Shown here one piece after another: positions 34,892 to 43,881 of a DNA stretch of 64,000 nt. Origin of the DNA: Ectothiorhodospira sp. BSL-9 (lineage in GTDB: Bacteria > Pseudomonadota > Gammaproteobacteria > Ectothiorhodospirales > Ectothiorhodospiraceae). Each line of letters opens with the position of its first letter. Position 1 is the first letter of the stretch. The stretch is from the NCBI RefSeq assembly GCF_001632845.1, contig NZ_CP011994.1, positions 992,001-1,056,000 on the forward strand, read 5' to 3'. A model generated the notes under the pieces. That model was given only the letters and a program-made list of their open reading frames with translations. It was not told where the DNA came from and searched no databases. The position numbers were made by a program, and so were the translations under genes.

Positions 34892-36184
34892 CTATCCGTT
34901 TTCTCCATGCCATTGCGCCATGTGTTGTGCATGCGTTTCCAGGTACGCCCCCGGTTTGTAGAAGCGGTCATAAAACTCGAGATCCAGATGATGCGCCTGC
35001 AGATACGGCATCACGAAGATTGAGGGCACCGTCCCCGGAAACCTACCAAAGGTGTCGAAGACGTACTGGGCCTGCAGTGCCACACACGACCGGAATTCCT
35101 CATCATGTACCTGCGCAGCAGAGCGTACTCTTGCTGAGTCCTTCCAGGGCCCGGGGGTCTTCGGATTGAATGGACCGCCGGGGCCGAACTTCCTCTCGCA
35201 AACCGCCTCCACAGCCGCCCGCATGTCCGGGTAGTGAGGCGGGCAGAACGCTTCCATCACACCTTCCAGACCCGTGACATTGGGGTATGGCCATCGGTCG
35301 TCCATGTCGTAGCGAAAGCCCAAGCCGGGCACCGCGTCCTCGCCGCTCGCACCGAGCATGCTGAAGGGGTCGATGCCGTTGAACATCCAACCGCCCAACC
35401 CCATCGCTTGCAGCATCAACATGCCCGCGTAGCAGCTGGTGGAGAGCTCGGCCGTGAGCTCGGACAGGGACCACTGCTCGACGAAGGTAATCGGCCAGGT
35501 GTTCTCGACATCGACCATGCTGCTGAACCGCTCGATGCCGGGAATCGACCGCCCGTTGATGTCGTCGGTAAGGACGAGCCCGTTCTGCAGCATGTAGCAG
35601 ATGTTTAAGAGGACGTGCTGCGCCAGGTCTCCGACCGGGATCACCAGCAGCGTCCCGGAGTGATTGGCGGCCCAGGTGTTGTGGGCTTCGAGGTGCGGGA
35701 CCTCCGTCGGGAGGGGAAGCCGACCGTCCCGCAGCTTTCTGATGCAACCGCGGAGCTCGTCGAGCACGTCGTCGAGATCGAGTGCGCCGTCCTCACCCCG
35801 CTCGGCAGGGGGCGCACTATCGCGGTTCTCCAGCACGTAGACACCATCATCGTCCGTGAAGAAGGTTCGACTGGTGTGGAATCCGGCTGCCGAGGGGAAG
35901 GTTCTCCCGGCGGCTGCCCCTGCGTAGTTGGAAAGCTGGGGAGCGTAAAGCTCGGCGCGGTAAATCATGTTGTGCCAGCCCGTGTTGCCTGCACAAGCCG
36001 TGACCACAAGAAGTTTTTCCAGTTCGGATAAAGGCAGGTGCTCGTGCTGAGATTTATAGGCGAGGACACCATCGGGGATTTCGGCCCCTCGGAAGAAACG
36101 CCGGGAACGTCGGCCCAACAGGGCTGCGACCAGCGGGAACTCGAGCGCTTTTGTGAACCCGGGGGGAAGGGTCTTGGTCGCCAT
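34892..36184 (-). CDS. Nitroreductase-like protein, 430 aa
   Basis: The N-terminal region RRSRRFFRGAEIPDGVLAYK, then PLSELEKLLVVTACAGNTGW, has the look of the flavin-binding start of nitroreductase-fold proteins. Much of the remainder (TFFTDDDGVYVLENRDS, WAANHSGTLLVIPVGDLAQH, WPITFVEQWSLSELTAELST) does not match a family I can name. There is no signal peptide. Start ATG 36184. It is about 200 residues longer than simple nitroreductases, so a second domain is present. The role is unknown. Confidence 0.55.
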   Translation of the reverse strand: MATKTLPPGFTKALEFPLVAALLGRRSRRFFRGAEIPDGVLAYKSQHEHLPLSELEKLLVVTACAGNTGWHNMIYRAELYAPQLSNYAGAAAGRTFPSAAGFHTSRTFFTDDDGVYVLENRDSAPPAERGEDGALDLDDVLDELRGCIRKLRDGRLPLPTEVPHLEAHNTWAANHSGTLLVIPVGDLAQHVLLNICYMLQNGLVLTDDINGRSIPGIERFSSMVDVENTWPITFVEQWSLSELTAELSTSCYAGMLMLQAMGLGGWMFNGIDPFSMLGASGEDAVPGLGFRYDMDDRWPYPNVTGLEGVMEAFCPPHYPDMRAAVEAVCERKFGPGGPFNPKTPGPWKDSARVRSAAQVHDEEFRSCVALQAQYVFDTFGRFPGTVPSIFVMPYLQAHHLDLEFYDRFYKPGAYLETHAQHMAQWHGENG

Positions 36185-36382
36185 GTATAACCTCTTTGGT
36201 TTCGATTAAAAATGCGTACGACGCCATGTGGCCCGGTCCAGAGAGCAAGCGGAACGGTCTACCGGCGTGATTGGACGGTGACGCGCTCAATGTCGCAGAT
36301 CGGGACACCTGGGGCACATCGCCCCCAGACTGGCTAAGGGGGGGCGGACGATTCCATTAAGGGAAATCGGCCATGCAGCGTT

Positions 36383-36435
36383 GGCCGCTGGCTGCTGCGG
36401 TCGGTCATCGCCGAAGAAGCTACACGCCAGCGGCC
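36383..36435. terminator. 10-bp inverted repeat downstream of the TPR-protein gene
   Basis: GGCCGCTGGC (36383-36392) pairs with GCCAGCGGCC (36426-36435), beginning 30 bases beyond the TPR-protein stop. The loop is long (33 bases), so it is a weak terminator candidate. Confidence 0.35.
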
Positions 36436-36464
36436 GAAGGCCGGATGACTCCTGAAGGGTCGAC

Positions 36465-38084
36465 TTAGTCGCGCTGCGCCAGCATCCGGGCTTGGTCGAT
36501 GGTCTCTCGCTCGGCGTTCGGTGCCACCTCTACCAGACGCATTGCCCAGCGCGCCGCTGCTTCAGGGGCATTGTCCGTTTCGGCGGCATGGACGGCACCG
36601 ATCAGCGTGTTGTAACGACCCGGCCACATCCCGTCGGAGCGCTCGAAAGCGGACAGGGCCTCTCCTGGCCGATCCAGGGCCAACAACAGCTCGCCGAGCG
36701 CTTCGTAGGGTGGAAACAATGCGCCGGGCGTCACCGGATGCTTCTCGACCGAGGACTCCAGCTCGCCGGCCGTGCGCATCAATTCCACGGCGCCCTCGTT
36801 GTCGCCCTCGGCATGCGCGATGAAGCCAGCCAGGATGCGCCGGTCGGCCTCGATGTAGATCGAGAAGCGCTCGTCTGGGGCCGACTCGGCCCCTTCGGCC
36901 AGATCGGCCAGGCGTTGCTCGGCCTCGCGAGCCGCTTCCAGATCACCGGTATGGACCGCCCCCAGACCGCGGGCGAACCAGCTCAAGCCCTCGGCCCAAT
37001 GGAAGTTCTCCCAGGCGATGTAGTCGGGTACGCGTGGCTCAATGGCCGCCGCAGCTTCCCAGTCGCGCCGTTCTACCGCCAGCCGTGCCGGAATCGCGGC
37101 CAGGTGGAAAGCGCCGGGAAACGTGCCCTGGTGGCGACCCTGGTCGAAGGCAGTCTGTTGAATGTCCTCGGCGACCGAGTCCTCGCCGCGCTGCAGGTGG
37201 CCATAGACGAGATAGTCGACGGCATGGATGTAGTGGAAGGAGATTGCGCCGTTGACATCTTGTTCCCGCGCAGCTTCGGCCGAGCGCGCGTTCCAGTGGA
37301 TGACCTGTGGCCAGTCGCCGAGGCGCACGTAGATGTGCGAAGGCATGTGCAATGCGTGCGGCACGTTGGGCGCAATCTTGCCGTAGGACTCGACCATCTC
37401 GAGCGCGTTCTCGGCGCTGCCGTCGGCGTCGGTGGCGTGAATGGCGTAGTGGACGGCCCCGGGGTGGGTCGACTCTTCTTCCCACACGCGCTTGAGGATC
37501 ACCTCGGCCTCGTCATGCAGCGCGTGACGGTCTTCAGCCCGCGTGGCCTCGGTGAGCAGCGACAGGGCGTAGAGCGCGGCGATATCGTGATCATTCGGAT
37601 AAGCCTGATACGCGGCGGACATCCCATCGGTCCAGCCCGACAGACGATCCCAGACCCGGTCGGTTTCCGGCTCGAAGTAGGCCGCAGTCACCTCGATCAA
37701 CGCCTGTTCACGCTCATCGTCGACCGTAGCACGCGCCTGCTCAATGGCGTCTCGGGCACGGGCAATCTCGTCATCACTGGGCGTCGTGGCCCACAGCGGT
37801 TGGAACAGCGTGGTCGCCACGCCCCAGTGGGCCATTGCGCAATCGGGATGGGCGTCGGTAATGGCAGCAAACTCGTCACGCGCCTGCACATACATCATGT
37901 GGTGCATCAATCCCAGGGCATGATCAAACGCCTGTCGCGCCTCATCCACGCAGTCTGCCCCGAATGCGACCGTGCCAATCTGCTCTTTGGCATCCATCGG
38001 CACGTCGGTATGCATATCGTCGTGCTGGGCTGCTGCCCCGGCGACGAACAACACAGTTGACAAAGTCAGTAGGATTCTTTTCAT
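36465..38084 (-). CDS. Exported TPR-type protein, 539 aa
   Basis: Starts at ATG 38084 with a short signal peptide (MKRILLTLSTVLFVAGAAAQ). The mature protein is made of alpha-helical repeat-like units: QAFDHALGLMHHMMYVQARD, the HPDCAMAHWGVATTLFQPLW segment and many Ala/Glu-rich helices. His-rich spots (HDDMHTDV, HALHMPSHIYVRLGDW) might bind metal. Related tetratricopeptide proteins of about 550 residues are known without assigned function. It stands alone, with the hairpin above behind it. Confidence 0.7.
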   Translation of the reverse strand: MKRILLTLSTVLFVAGAAAQHDDMHTDVPMDAKEQIGTVAFGADCVDEARQAFDHALGLMHHMMYVQARDEFAAITDAHPDCAMAHWGVATTLFQPLWATTPSDDEIARARDAIEQARATVDDEREQALIEVTAAYFEPETDRVWDRLSGWTDGMSAAYQAYPNDHDIAALYALSLLTEATRAEDRHALHDEAEVILKRVWEEESTHPGAVHYAIHATDADGSAENALEMVESYGKIAPNVPHALHMPSHIYVRLGDWPQVIHWNARSAEAAREQDVNGAISFHYIHAVDYLVYGHLQRGEDSVAEDIQQTAFDQGRHQGTFPGAFHLAAIPARLAVERRDWEAAAAIEPRVPDYIAWENFHWAEGLSWFARGLGAVHTGDLEAAREAEQRLADLAEGAESAPDERFSIYIEADRRILAGFIAHAEGDNEGAVELMRTAGELESSVEKHPVTPGALFPPYEALGELLLALDRPGEALSAFERSDGMWPGRYNTLIGAVHAAETDNAPEAAARWAMRLVEVAPNAERETIDQARMLAQRD

Positions 38085-38212
38085 GGTCAGCCTCCGTCCA
38101 GTGTGGGTGTGCACATGGTGTCGGGTGCTTCTGTAACGACAACCCGGTGCCGCACGGGACGGGAAGGCCGCGGTTCGGGTTAGACTGGCACCCTTGATCT
38201 CGAGCCTAGTCG

Positions 38213-38448
38213 GTGGGTCGAATAACGGCTTGCAGAATCTTGCGCTCGGATAGCGGATCTTGCGGTTCAATGCTTTGCTCGCGCGTGCGCTCGGCACGCC
38301 GCTTGGCACGGTCTATCCTCGGAGCAGTTGGTCGAAGCGACCCAGGCTCGCGGCACACGACCTACTCGACACAATCCCAACAGGGGCTGCTTCAGCCAGG
38401 GGGGGGGCCACCCTGCCCCATCCGCTCACCAGACGCCCCGGTCGATAG
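38213..38448 (+). pseudogene. Coding remnant related to 40170-40245
   Basis: Bases 38263-38337 read FNALLARALGTPLGTVYPRSS, close to FETLLERVLGEPLETVYSRSS followed by a stop at 40181-40246. The two segments appear to be tails of one ancestral gene of unknown identity; here the frame runs on into unrelated sequence. The remainder to 38712 shows no gene. Confidence 0.4.
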
Positions 38449-38712
38449 TTGGCCCGGATGCATCACGGAAGTGACTGAACACGATCAGGTCCATGCTTCA
38501 CTTCTGGAAAATCTATGCTATTACTCGGGGCATAGTAGTTGATCTTTTGACTTGGGGATTATCCTCAAGAGGCCTCCGCTGCACTCATGATGGACATTCG
38601 CGCGGAGTTGCAAGTCTCATCCCAACTCGCCAAGAGGCCATCCTCGTACGAGTCAGAGAACCAATGACGGTATGTCTCGACGACCGGATCGACCGGCGAC
38701 AGGAGCGTACCC

Positions 38713-39342
38713 ATGCAACAATCAGCCGAATCCACCTACCAGCTCGACGGTACATTGCTGGAAATCTGCTCTTGCGGAGTCCCTTGCCCCTGTTTTATCG
38801 GTGAAGATCCCGATGGCGGCGAGTGCCTTGGCGTCATCGCCTTTCATCTGGATAAAGGAAGGATTGGCGATCAGGATGTCTCTGGCCGGACCGTTGTCAA
38901 TGTGGCACATATCCCCGGCAATGCCCTGGCCGGCGGCTGGCGCAGTGTCCTGATCATCGACGATGAAGCAACCGACGACCAGTACAACGCCCTGGTCTCC
39001 GCCTTTTCCGGTCAATTGGGCGGGGGCCTGGCTGACCTGGCGGGACTGGTGGGGGAACTGGTGGCCGTGGAGCGTGCTCCGGTGATCCACGAAGTGAATC
39101 AGGCGAGCGGTCAGTTCCGGATTCCGGGTATCGTCGAGGCGCAGATCTCCCCCATCCAGTCGTCTCCGGATGGCACGACAGCCACGCTGCGTGATAGTGC
39201 CTTCTCGACCATCAAGGATGCACCAGCCTATATCGGCAAATCGTCGGGTTATCGGGTCAACCTGCCGAATCACGACATGAGTTGGTCTTTCGAGGGGCGC
39301 AATTCAATTCAAACCGCCTGGCACATGGAGCACCAGCCGTGA
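38713..39342 (+). CDS. DUF1326 domain protein
   Basis: A 209-residue protein of the DUF1326 family, with the cysteine cluster LEICSCGVPCPCF (Cys19, 21, 25, 27) near the N-terminus suggesting metal binding. No signal peptide is present. It overlaps the DUF2182 gene (GTGA), the pairing commonly seen for these two families, and an AraC-type gene follows, so the three probably form one unit. Confidence 0.87.
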   Translation: MQQSAESTYQLDGTLLEICSCGVPCPCFIGEDPDGGECLGVIAFHLDKGRIGDQDVSGRTVVNVAHIPGNALAGGWRSVLIIDDEATDDQYNALVSAFSGQLGGGLADLAGLVGELVAVERAPVIHEVNQASGQFRIPGIVEAQISPIQSSPDGTTATLRDSAFSTIKDAPAYIGKSSGYRVNLPNHDMSWSFEGRNSIQTAWHMEHQP

Positions 39343-40130
39343 ATACGATGGCCCAGGCCCCAGCGCGGCGCGTATGGAGGGCGTCGCCGCTGGTGCTGAC
39401 AGCCATATTGTTGGCCTGGGCGCTGGCTCTGGCCTCCGAATTCACCGGCACCCCGGGTTGGGTCCATCATCATCACCTGCTGACTCCGGGCATGGCCGCA
39501 TGGGCGAGCGTCGGACTCTTTCTGGCGGCATGGCAGATCCATATCGCCGCCATGATGCTGCCTTCCACATTGCCCATGATCGGCCATTTTCGTCACATGG
39601 CCGCAGCACAGCCTCACCCCGTCGCAGCCAGATCTGTGTTCCTGGTGGGATATCTCATTGTATGGACAGGCTTTGGTATCGCGGCATCCCTGGCCTACCT
39701 GGGCGTTCACGCAGTGGTCGAACAATGGCACTGGCTGGCATCCCGGCCGCAGGTGGGTGTCGGTGGCGTGCTGATATTGGCGGGGGCCTTCCAGTTCTCG
39801 GGGCTGAAGGATCGCTGCATGGAAAAGTGCCGCCACCCGGTTGCCTTCCTGATGGCACACTACCAGCGGGGAATCCCCGCGGCACTGAGGGTGGGCCTTC
39901 GGCACGGCCTGTTCTGCCTGGGATGCTGCTGGGCCCTCATGCTGGTGATGTTCGCCGTGGGTATCGCCAACCTTGCCTGGATGGCCCCGCTGGCACTGCT
40001 GATGCTCTATGAGAAAACAGGCAAGGCTGGCGATAGGATCGTCCGCCCGGTGGGCATGGTGCTCATCCTGCTCGGATTGGCCATGATGCTATTCATGGGC
40101 CCGATGCCCGTTGAACATCATCACGGTTGA
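39339..40130 (+). CDS. DUF2182 integral membrane protein
   Basis: A 263-residue membrane protein with about six helices. Family features include WQIHIAAMMLPSTLPMIGHF and the Cys-rich GLRHGLFCLGCCWALMLVMF. The C-terminus ends in His residues (VEHHHG), which together with the cysteine-rich DUF1326 partner hints at metal handling. Start is GTG 39339 overlapping the DUF1326 stop, or ATG 39348. A duplicate of the final third is at 32018-32275. Confidence 0.87.
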   Translation: MNTMAQAPARRVWRASPLVLTAILLAWALALASEFTGTPGWVHHHHLLTPGMAAWASVGLFLAAWQIHIAAMMLPSTLPMIGHFRHMAAAQPHPVAARSVFLVGYLIVWTGFGIAASLAYLGVHAVVEQWHWLASRPQVGVGGVLILAGAFQFSGLKDRCMEKCRHPVAFLMAHYQRGIPAALRVGLRHGLFCLGCCWALMLVMFAVGIANLAWMAPLALLMLYEKTGKAGDRIVRPVGMVLILLGLAMMLFMGPMPVEHHHG

Positions 40131-40180
40131 TCCAGCAGCCCGTCAACATCTGCAGCGAGCTGTCGACAAGGCCGAGCCTG

Positions 40181-40246
40181 CATTTGAGACGCTGCTGGAG
40201 CGTGTGCTCGGCGAACCGCTTGAAACGGTCTATAGTCGAAGCAGTT
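40181..40246 (+). pseudogene. C-terminal coding remnant upstream of the AraC gene
   Basis: Reads AFETLLERVLGEPLETVYSR then SS and stop; similar to 38263-38337. It lies just before the AraC gene and may be the tail of an otherwise deleted gene. Confidence 0.35.
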
Positions 40247-40272
40247 GACTAGGACGACGCGGACTCAGACCC

Positions 40273-41163
40273 ATGCCGCAACCGTCGCAGAACATGCTGG
40301 AGTTCTACACCCAGGCCCGGGCCGCGCCGATGTTGCGTGAGTCGCGCACGGCCAAGGGTTTACCCGTGCCCATGGTCGAGTGCATCCAGGCTCCCGGCGA
40401 TCTGGTGATGCCCGTGGTCCCGGAATTGGTGTTGAGCCAATTGGTCGGGCCACCGTTCCGCTATGCCTGCGACCTGGGTGCGGGTCCGTTTTCCGGGCAT
40501 GCGCAGCCCATGAATTTCGTGGTGATCGCCCCGCAGGTGCATAGCTATTGTCACATGGCCGATCGGGCTTGCTTGCGGTTTGTCGGTATCCCCGGAGATG
40601 TGGCGCGTGCCTGTCTTGAGCGGGATGCCGACGACCCGCTGGACTTCGGTCCACTGCATACCCGGCATCACCACGACCCCTTGATTGCCCAGGCCCTGGA
40701 CGCCTTATGGCCGGAAATGGCGCGCGATGACCCCGCTGCACGCCTTTTCATCGACAGCATGATTGCGGCGCTGGTGGTGCGGGTGGCCCGATTGGCGGAG
40801 CAGGCGCGACATATCGACACGCACCGCGGCGGCCTGGCGCCGCACCTGTCCGCCCGCGTGATCGAGTACATGCAATGCCATCTGGATGAGCACCTTACGC
40901 TGCAGGATCTGGCCGACGTCGCTGGGTTGTCCCCCTGGCATTTTGCCCGAGCCTTTCGCCACAGCCATGGCCTGCCCCCACACCGCTACCTGACGCAGCT
41001 GCGCATCCAGCACGCCCGGACACTCCTGACCGATACCTCCCTGCCGGTAACAGCAGTGGCTGCCGCCGCCGGCTACTCCGTGGCGCAACTGGCGCGGCAC
41101 TTCCGCCACGTCGTGGGTATCTCACCTGAAGCGTACCGGCAGCACATCCTCACCCGGCCCTGA
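40273..41163 (+). CDS. AraC-family transcriptional regulator
   Basis: A 296-residue regulator. The N-terminal about 190 residues form the sensing domain. The C-terminal AraC DNA-binding domain shows both helix-turn-helix units: LTLQDLADVAGLSPWHFARA then FRHSHGLPPHRYL, and LPVTAVAAAAGYSVAQLARH then FRHVVGISPEAYRQ. It follows the DUF1326-DUF2182 pair in the same direction and is likely their regulator. Confidence 0.9.
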   Translation: MPQPSQNMLEFYTQARAAPMLRESRTAKGLPVPMVECIQAPGDLVMPVVPELVLSQLVGPPFRYACDLGAGPFSGHAQPMNFVVIAPQVHSYCHMADRACLRFVGIPGDVARACLERDADDPLDFGPLHTRHHHDPLIAQALDALWPEMARDDPAARLFIDSMIAALVVRVARLAEQARHIDTHRGGLAPHLSARVIEYMQCHLDEHLTLQDLADVAGLSPWHFARAFRHSHGLPPHRYLTQLRIQHARTLLTDTSLPVTAVAAAAGYSVAQLARHFRHVVGISPEAYRQHILTRP

Positions 41164-41383
41164 TTCCTGATAGACGACCGGAACCATCCCACTGTCCGGC
41201 TCAAACGGATGCTCAATCTTTCGTCATGCATGATCATGAATCTTGCCCGCAGCCTTTCTCATCGCATGCCCCCCGCCTCCACGCGATCGCGGCTATTGCC
41301 CTTGGCGCGGGAGTAAAGACGAGTCCAATGTCAGCTTTAAGTTGCGGTGCGGCCGTGCTTACGGTTCCAATCGACTGGCCGCT

Positions 41384-41545
41384 CCGGGTCGGCAAGAGAC
41401 AGCAATCGGCAAGGCACGGCCTAGATCGCACCCCGCCTTGGGAGTCGTAGAGTCCGGAAGCTGGCCAACCACGGGCGGTCTCGGCAGTGGCCAGGACATC
41501 AAACCCAGCTTACCCTGCTCGCTAACAACCCCCACGGTCAGACGG
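41384..41545. repeat. Dispersed repeat R1, left end of island copy B
   Basis: Nearly identical to 1244-1405. Homology of the two island copies begins here at CCGGGTCGGCAAGAGACAGC. Bases 41164-41383 before it hold no recognisable gene. Confidence 0.8.
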
Positions 41546-41546
41546 G

Positions 41547-42133
41547 CTACGAGGTGCGGCAAAGATTTTCGAGTTCCACGCGCTGCGCGGCATGCTTGGC
41601 TGCGTTCTCACGCGCAAGCTTTTTCAGGTTGAAGAGTTTCCAGCGCACGGCTGGAAGGGTTTGTGCCTGCGGCAAGCCGATCGCTTCGAAATCAGGTTCG
41701 CCGTCATGCAGGCTGAGCAGGAATCGCGCGGTGTTGTCACACAGTCGACCGCGCGGCGTTCAGGATCGTGCACGACGCCACGCGTGACGGGTGAGATTTC
41801 AATTTTGACTTCGGCGCTGTCGAGCCGGGCTCGGATACGGGTGGCGCCGCCACTACCACCCTCGATGCGCTGCGCGCGGAGACGCGGAATGCCGGCGTTG
41901 GCCGCGTCCATGATCCTGTCGAGCGTCTCGTTGATCTCCCTCAGACTTTCCGCTCGGTCCTTGACCGGCAGGTAGGTCAGGTCGATATCTACCGACAGGC
42001 GCGGCATGTCGCGGTAGAACAGGTTGATGGCAGTGCCGCCCTTGAGCGCGAACACGGATTCCGCCTCGATGAAGGGCAGCAGGCGCACCAGAAGCGCGAC
42101 CTGTGCACCATAGGCGTCACGGGCCATCGGCAT
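41547..42133 (-). pseudogene. AbiEii-type toxin with internal 343-bp deletion (copy B)
   Basis: Starting at ATG 42133, the first about 130 residues equal copy A, including the KGGTAINLF and SVDIDL nucleotidyltransferase motifs. Then 343 bp corresponding to 1608-1950 are missing. The deletion lies between two copies of ACCGCG and shifts the frame, giving a stop at 41624 after foreign residues. The original 3' end is still recognisable to about 41547. The family's central GGKLHA and RDLFDI region is lost, so activity is unlikely. Confidence 0.85.
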
Positions 42134-42935
42134 CTCCCGTTGGGATATCGACGAATTCGGGCGGGACCATGATGCGGTAGCGTGGATGAATTTTGCCGCC
42201 CGTTATCAGGGCGCGGTCACCCGTGCCGAGGTTGAAGTCGTCGGGGTTAAGACGCTCGCGCCATACATGTTTGTGGCGGTCGGCGAAGACGAAGAATAGA
42301 CGTCTGAGCTTGATCTTGCGGCAGCTCTGCAGCAGCGCCGTCAGCTGGCGAGGCCGCATCGTCGCCAGCCCCTCGAAAACCATGTCAAGGTTATGGAAAC
42401 TCTCATGCGCGGGCAGTTCGTCAAGTGCTTCGAGGATCGCGCGCTCCGGCGAAGATATTCGGAGCGTCCAGCCCCAGGGCAGAGTCGGGGCATTGCCGTG
42501 TTTGTATTCCGTCAGACCGAGCGACGGGTCATCAAACAGGGACAGGGGGCGGCTGATGAACGGTGCGTCGAGGGTGAGGCGCGACAGCCAGCTTGGCGTG
42601 TCACTGCCGTAGACCCACACGGGCGGATGCGCGCCCAGCGGAAGATAGTGGCGGTAACCCTGGAGGTCAAGGGCGGACGTGCCGCCGACATGGACTTGAT
42701 AACCCATGATTTTCTGGAGAGACAGGATGCAACTCTTCCAGTCTGGAGGGGCTGGCTGCGGCGTGGGGCGACGGAAGACACCGCGCTCCAGCCGCTCCAG
42801 CCAGCCGCGATCCACGTATTTCCGGGTGAGGAACCGGTTGACGCCGTGGTTCTCCAGCCAGCGCGCATCCACCACAAAACCGGCGGGAACAGCTTCCAAG
42901 ACGACCTTCAGCTTTCCCTTTATTTGTGAACTCAT
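42117..42935 (-). CDS. AbiEi-type antitoxin (copy B, intact)
   Basis: A 272-residue antitoxin from ATG 42935 (MSSQIKGKLKVVLEAV). An N-terminal winged-helix region (VDARWLENHGVNRFLTRKYV, DRGWLERLERGVFRRP) is followed by the AbiEi C-terminal domain (MGYQVHVGGTSALDLQGY, SPERAILEALDELPAHESFH, RKIKLRRLFFVFADRHKH). The stop overlaps the toxin start by 17 bases. It is the only uninterrupted antitoxin copy in the window; its own toxin is truncated, while the full toxin lies at 1407-2336. Confidence 0.9.
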   Translation of the reverse strand: MSSQIKGKLKVVLEAVPAGFVVDARWLENHGVNRFLTRKYVDRGWLERLERGVFRRPTPQPAPPDWKSCILSLQKIMGYQVHVGGTSALDLQGYRHYLPLGAHPPVWVYGSDTPSWLSRLTLDAPFISRPLSLFDDPSLGLTEYKHGNAPTLPWGWTLRISSPERAILEALDELPAHESFHNLDMVFEGLATMRPRQLTALLQSCRKIKLRRLFFVFADRHKHVWRERLNPDDFNLGTGDRALITGGKIHPRYRIMVPPEFVDIPTGDADGP

Positions 42936-43121
42936 GGTGCACATTATGAGTAAGGCTCGAAGAGCAACGCAACCCTGCTTCGGACTCGCAAGATTATGGG
43001 CGCTTCCGGTCGCCGGCACGAATTGCATGCAATATCCCAAAAAAGGATGCCCGCAATATGGAAGTTTTCGGGCGTCCGCAGGGCAGCAGTGAGGAGTCGT
43101 TCGTGAGCAACGGCTCGGCGG

Positions 43122-43201
43122 CCGCTCTGGGTCGCACACCGCCATCCCTGTGGGCCCATGCTTGTGTTTCCTCCACCTCAAACGAGGAAACTGACCATGA
43201 A
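43122..43201 (+). repeat. Dispersed repeat R2, integrase leader (copy B)
   Basis: Counterpart of 4601-4680, beginning CCGCTCTGGGTCGCACACCG. Confidence 0.75.
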
Positions 43202-43340
43202 CGATTCGGAAAAGACTGCCCGACACCACCCTGCCCCGTGGAACAAGGGCAAGCTCATTGGCCAGCTGGAAAGTACCGTCCGCTACCTCGGCATCGAGGT
43301 CGATGACGCCCTGGAGATGGCCGAACGCACCGAATGCTGA
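43197..43340 (+). pseudogene. Tyrosine integrase remnant, N- and C-termini fused in frame (copy B)
   Basis: A 47-codon open frame. Residues 1-23 (PAPWNKGKLIGQ at 12-23) match the integrase N-terminus and residues 24-47 (LESTVRYLGIEVDDALEMAE) its extreme C-terminus, including the region after the catalytic Tyr. The core with Arg-His-Arg residues is absent. Unlike copy A the frame is kept, so a peptide could be made. A hairpin at 43351-43388 follows. Confidence 0.75.
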
Positions 43341-43350
43341 TACGCCTGGG

Positions 43351-43388
43351 CCGGTCAGCGCCCCTCCCCCGTCAGGTGCGCTGACCGG
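43351..43388. terminator. 11-bp inverted repeat after the integrase remnant (copy B)
   Basis: The same CCGGTCAGCGC/GCGCTGACCGG pair as at 4817-4854. Confidence 0.5.
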
Positions 43389-43476
43389 TACTGGACAGCC
43401 AGCGATGCGCGCATGCCCCCGAGAAGGCAACCGACAGATGATGGTAGGCCGGCGGCGCCAATGGTATGCCAGGTCA

Positions 43477-43881
43477 TCAGCGCACCCAACTGGATTGGTC
43501 GCGGGGAAGCCGCCTGTCCGGATCGTTCACCATGACCGAATTCCCATCCTTGAGACGGGCTGAGTACACGATGAGGTTCGTACCACCTTCATGCACCTGG
43601 CTCGGAAAAAGGATACCGGTGCAGCCACGGGCCAACACCATGTCTGCAAGAACCCAAGTGGGGGGGTTCGATGTGAAGATCGAACTTCAGGTGCCGCCAA
43701 TCATGCCAGAGGTCGTCCCAGGGCTCCCCACGATACAACTGGCGAAGGTCGACCAGATCTCGGAGCGTCACAGTGTAGGAGCACATCGTACAGGGCGGCA
43801 GGAAGGGTGAGGTCTGCTGGCCCACTGCGGGGTATGCGCCCGGAATAAGATAGTACCGGCAGGGAGGTTAACGAGGATCAC
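43477..43881 (-). pseudogene. RES-domain toxin, deleted and frameshifted (copy B)
   Basis: Corresponds to 4943-5459, but 112 bp between two GGTCTGCTGG direct repeats are gone, removing the segment from PTSGAGA to ALREY with key RES residues. The seven-base C-run frameshift seen in copy A is present as well. The GTG start at 43881 still overlaps the antitoxin stop. Confidence 0.8.

Noticed and set aside
36492-38060. 522-codon plus-strand frame opposite the TPR-protein gene
   Set aside because: The minus-strand frame has a signal peptide and helical repeat pattern; the plus-strand frame is Gly/Val/Arg-rich without structure.
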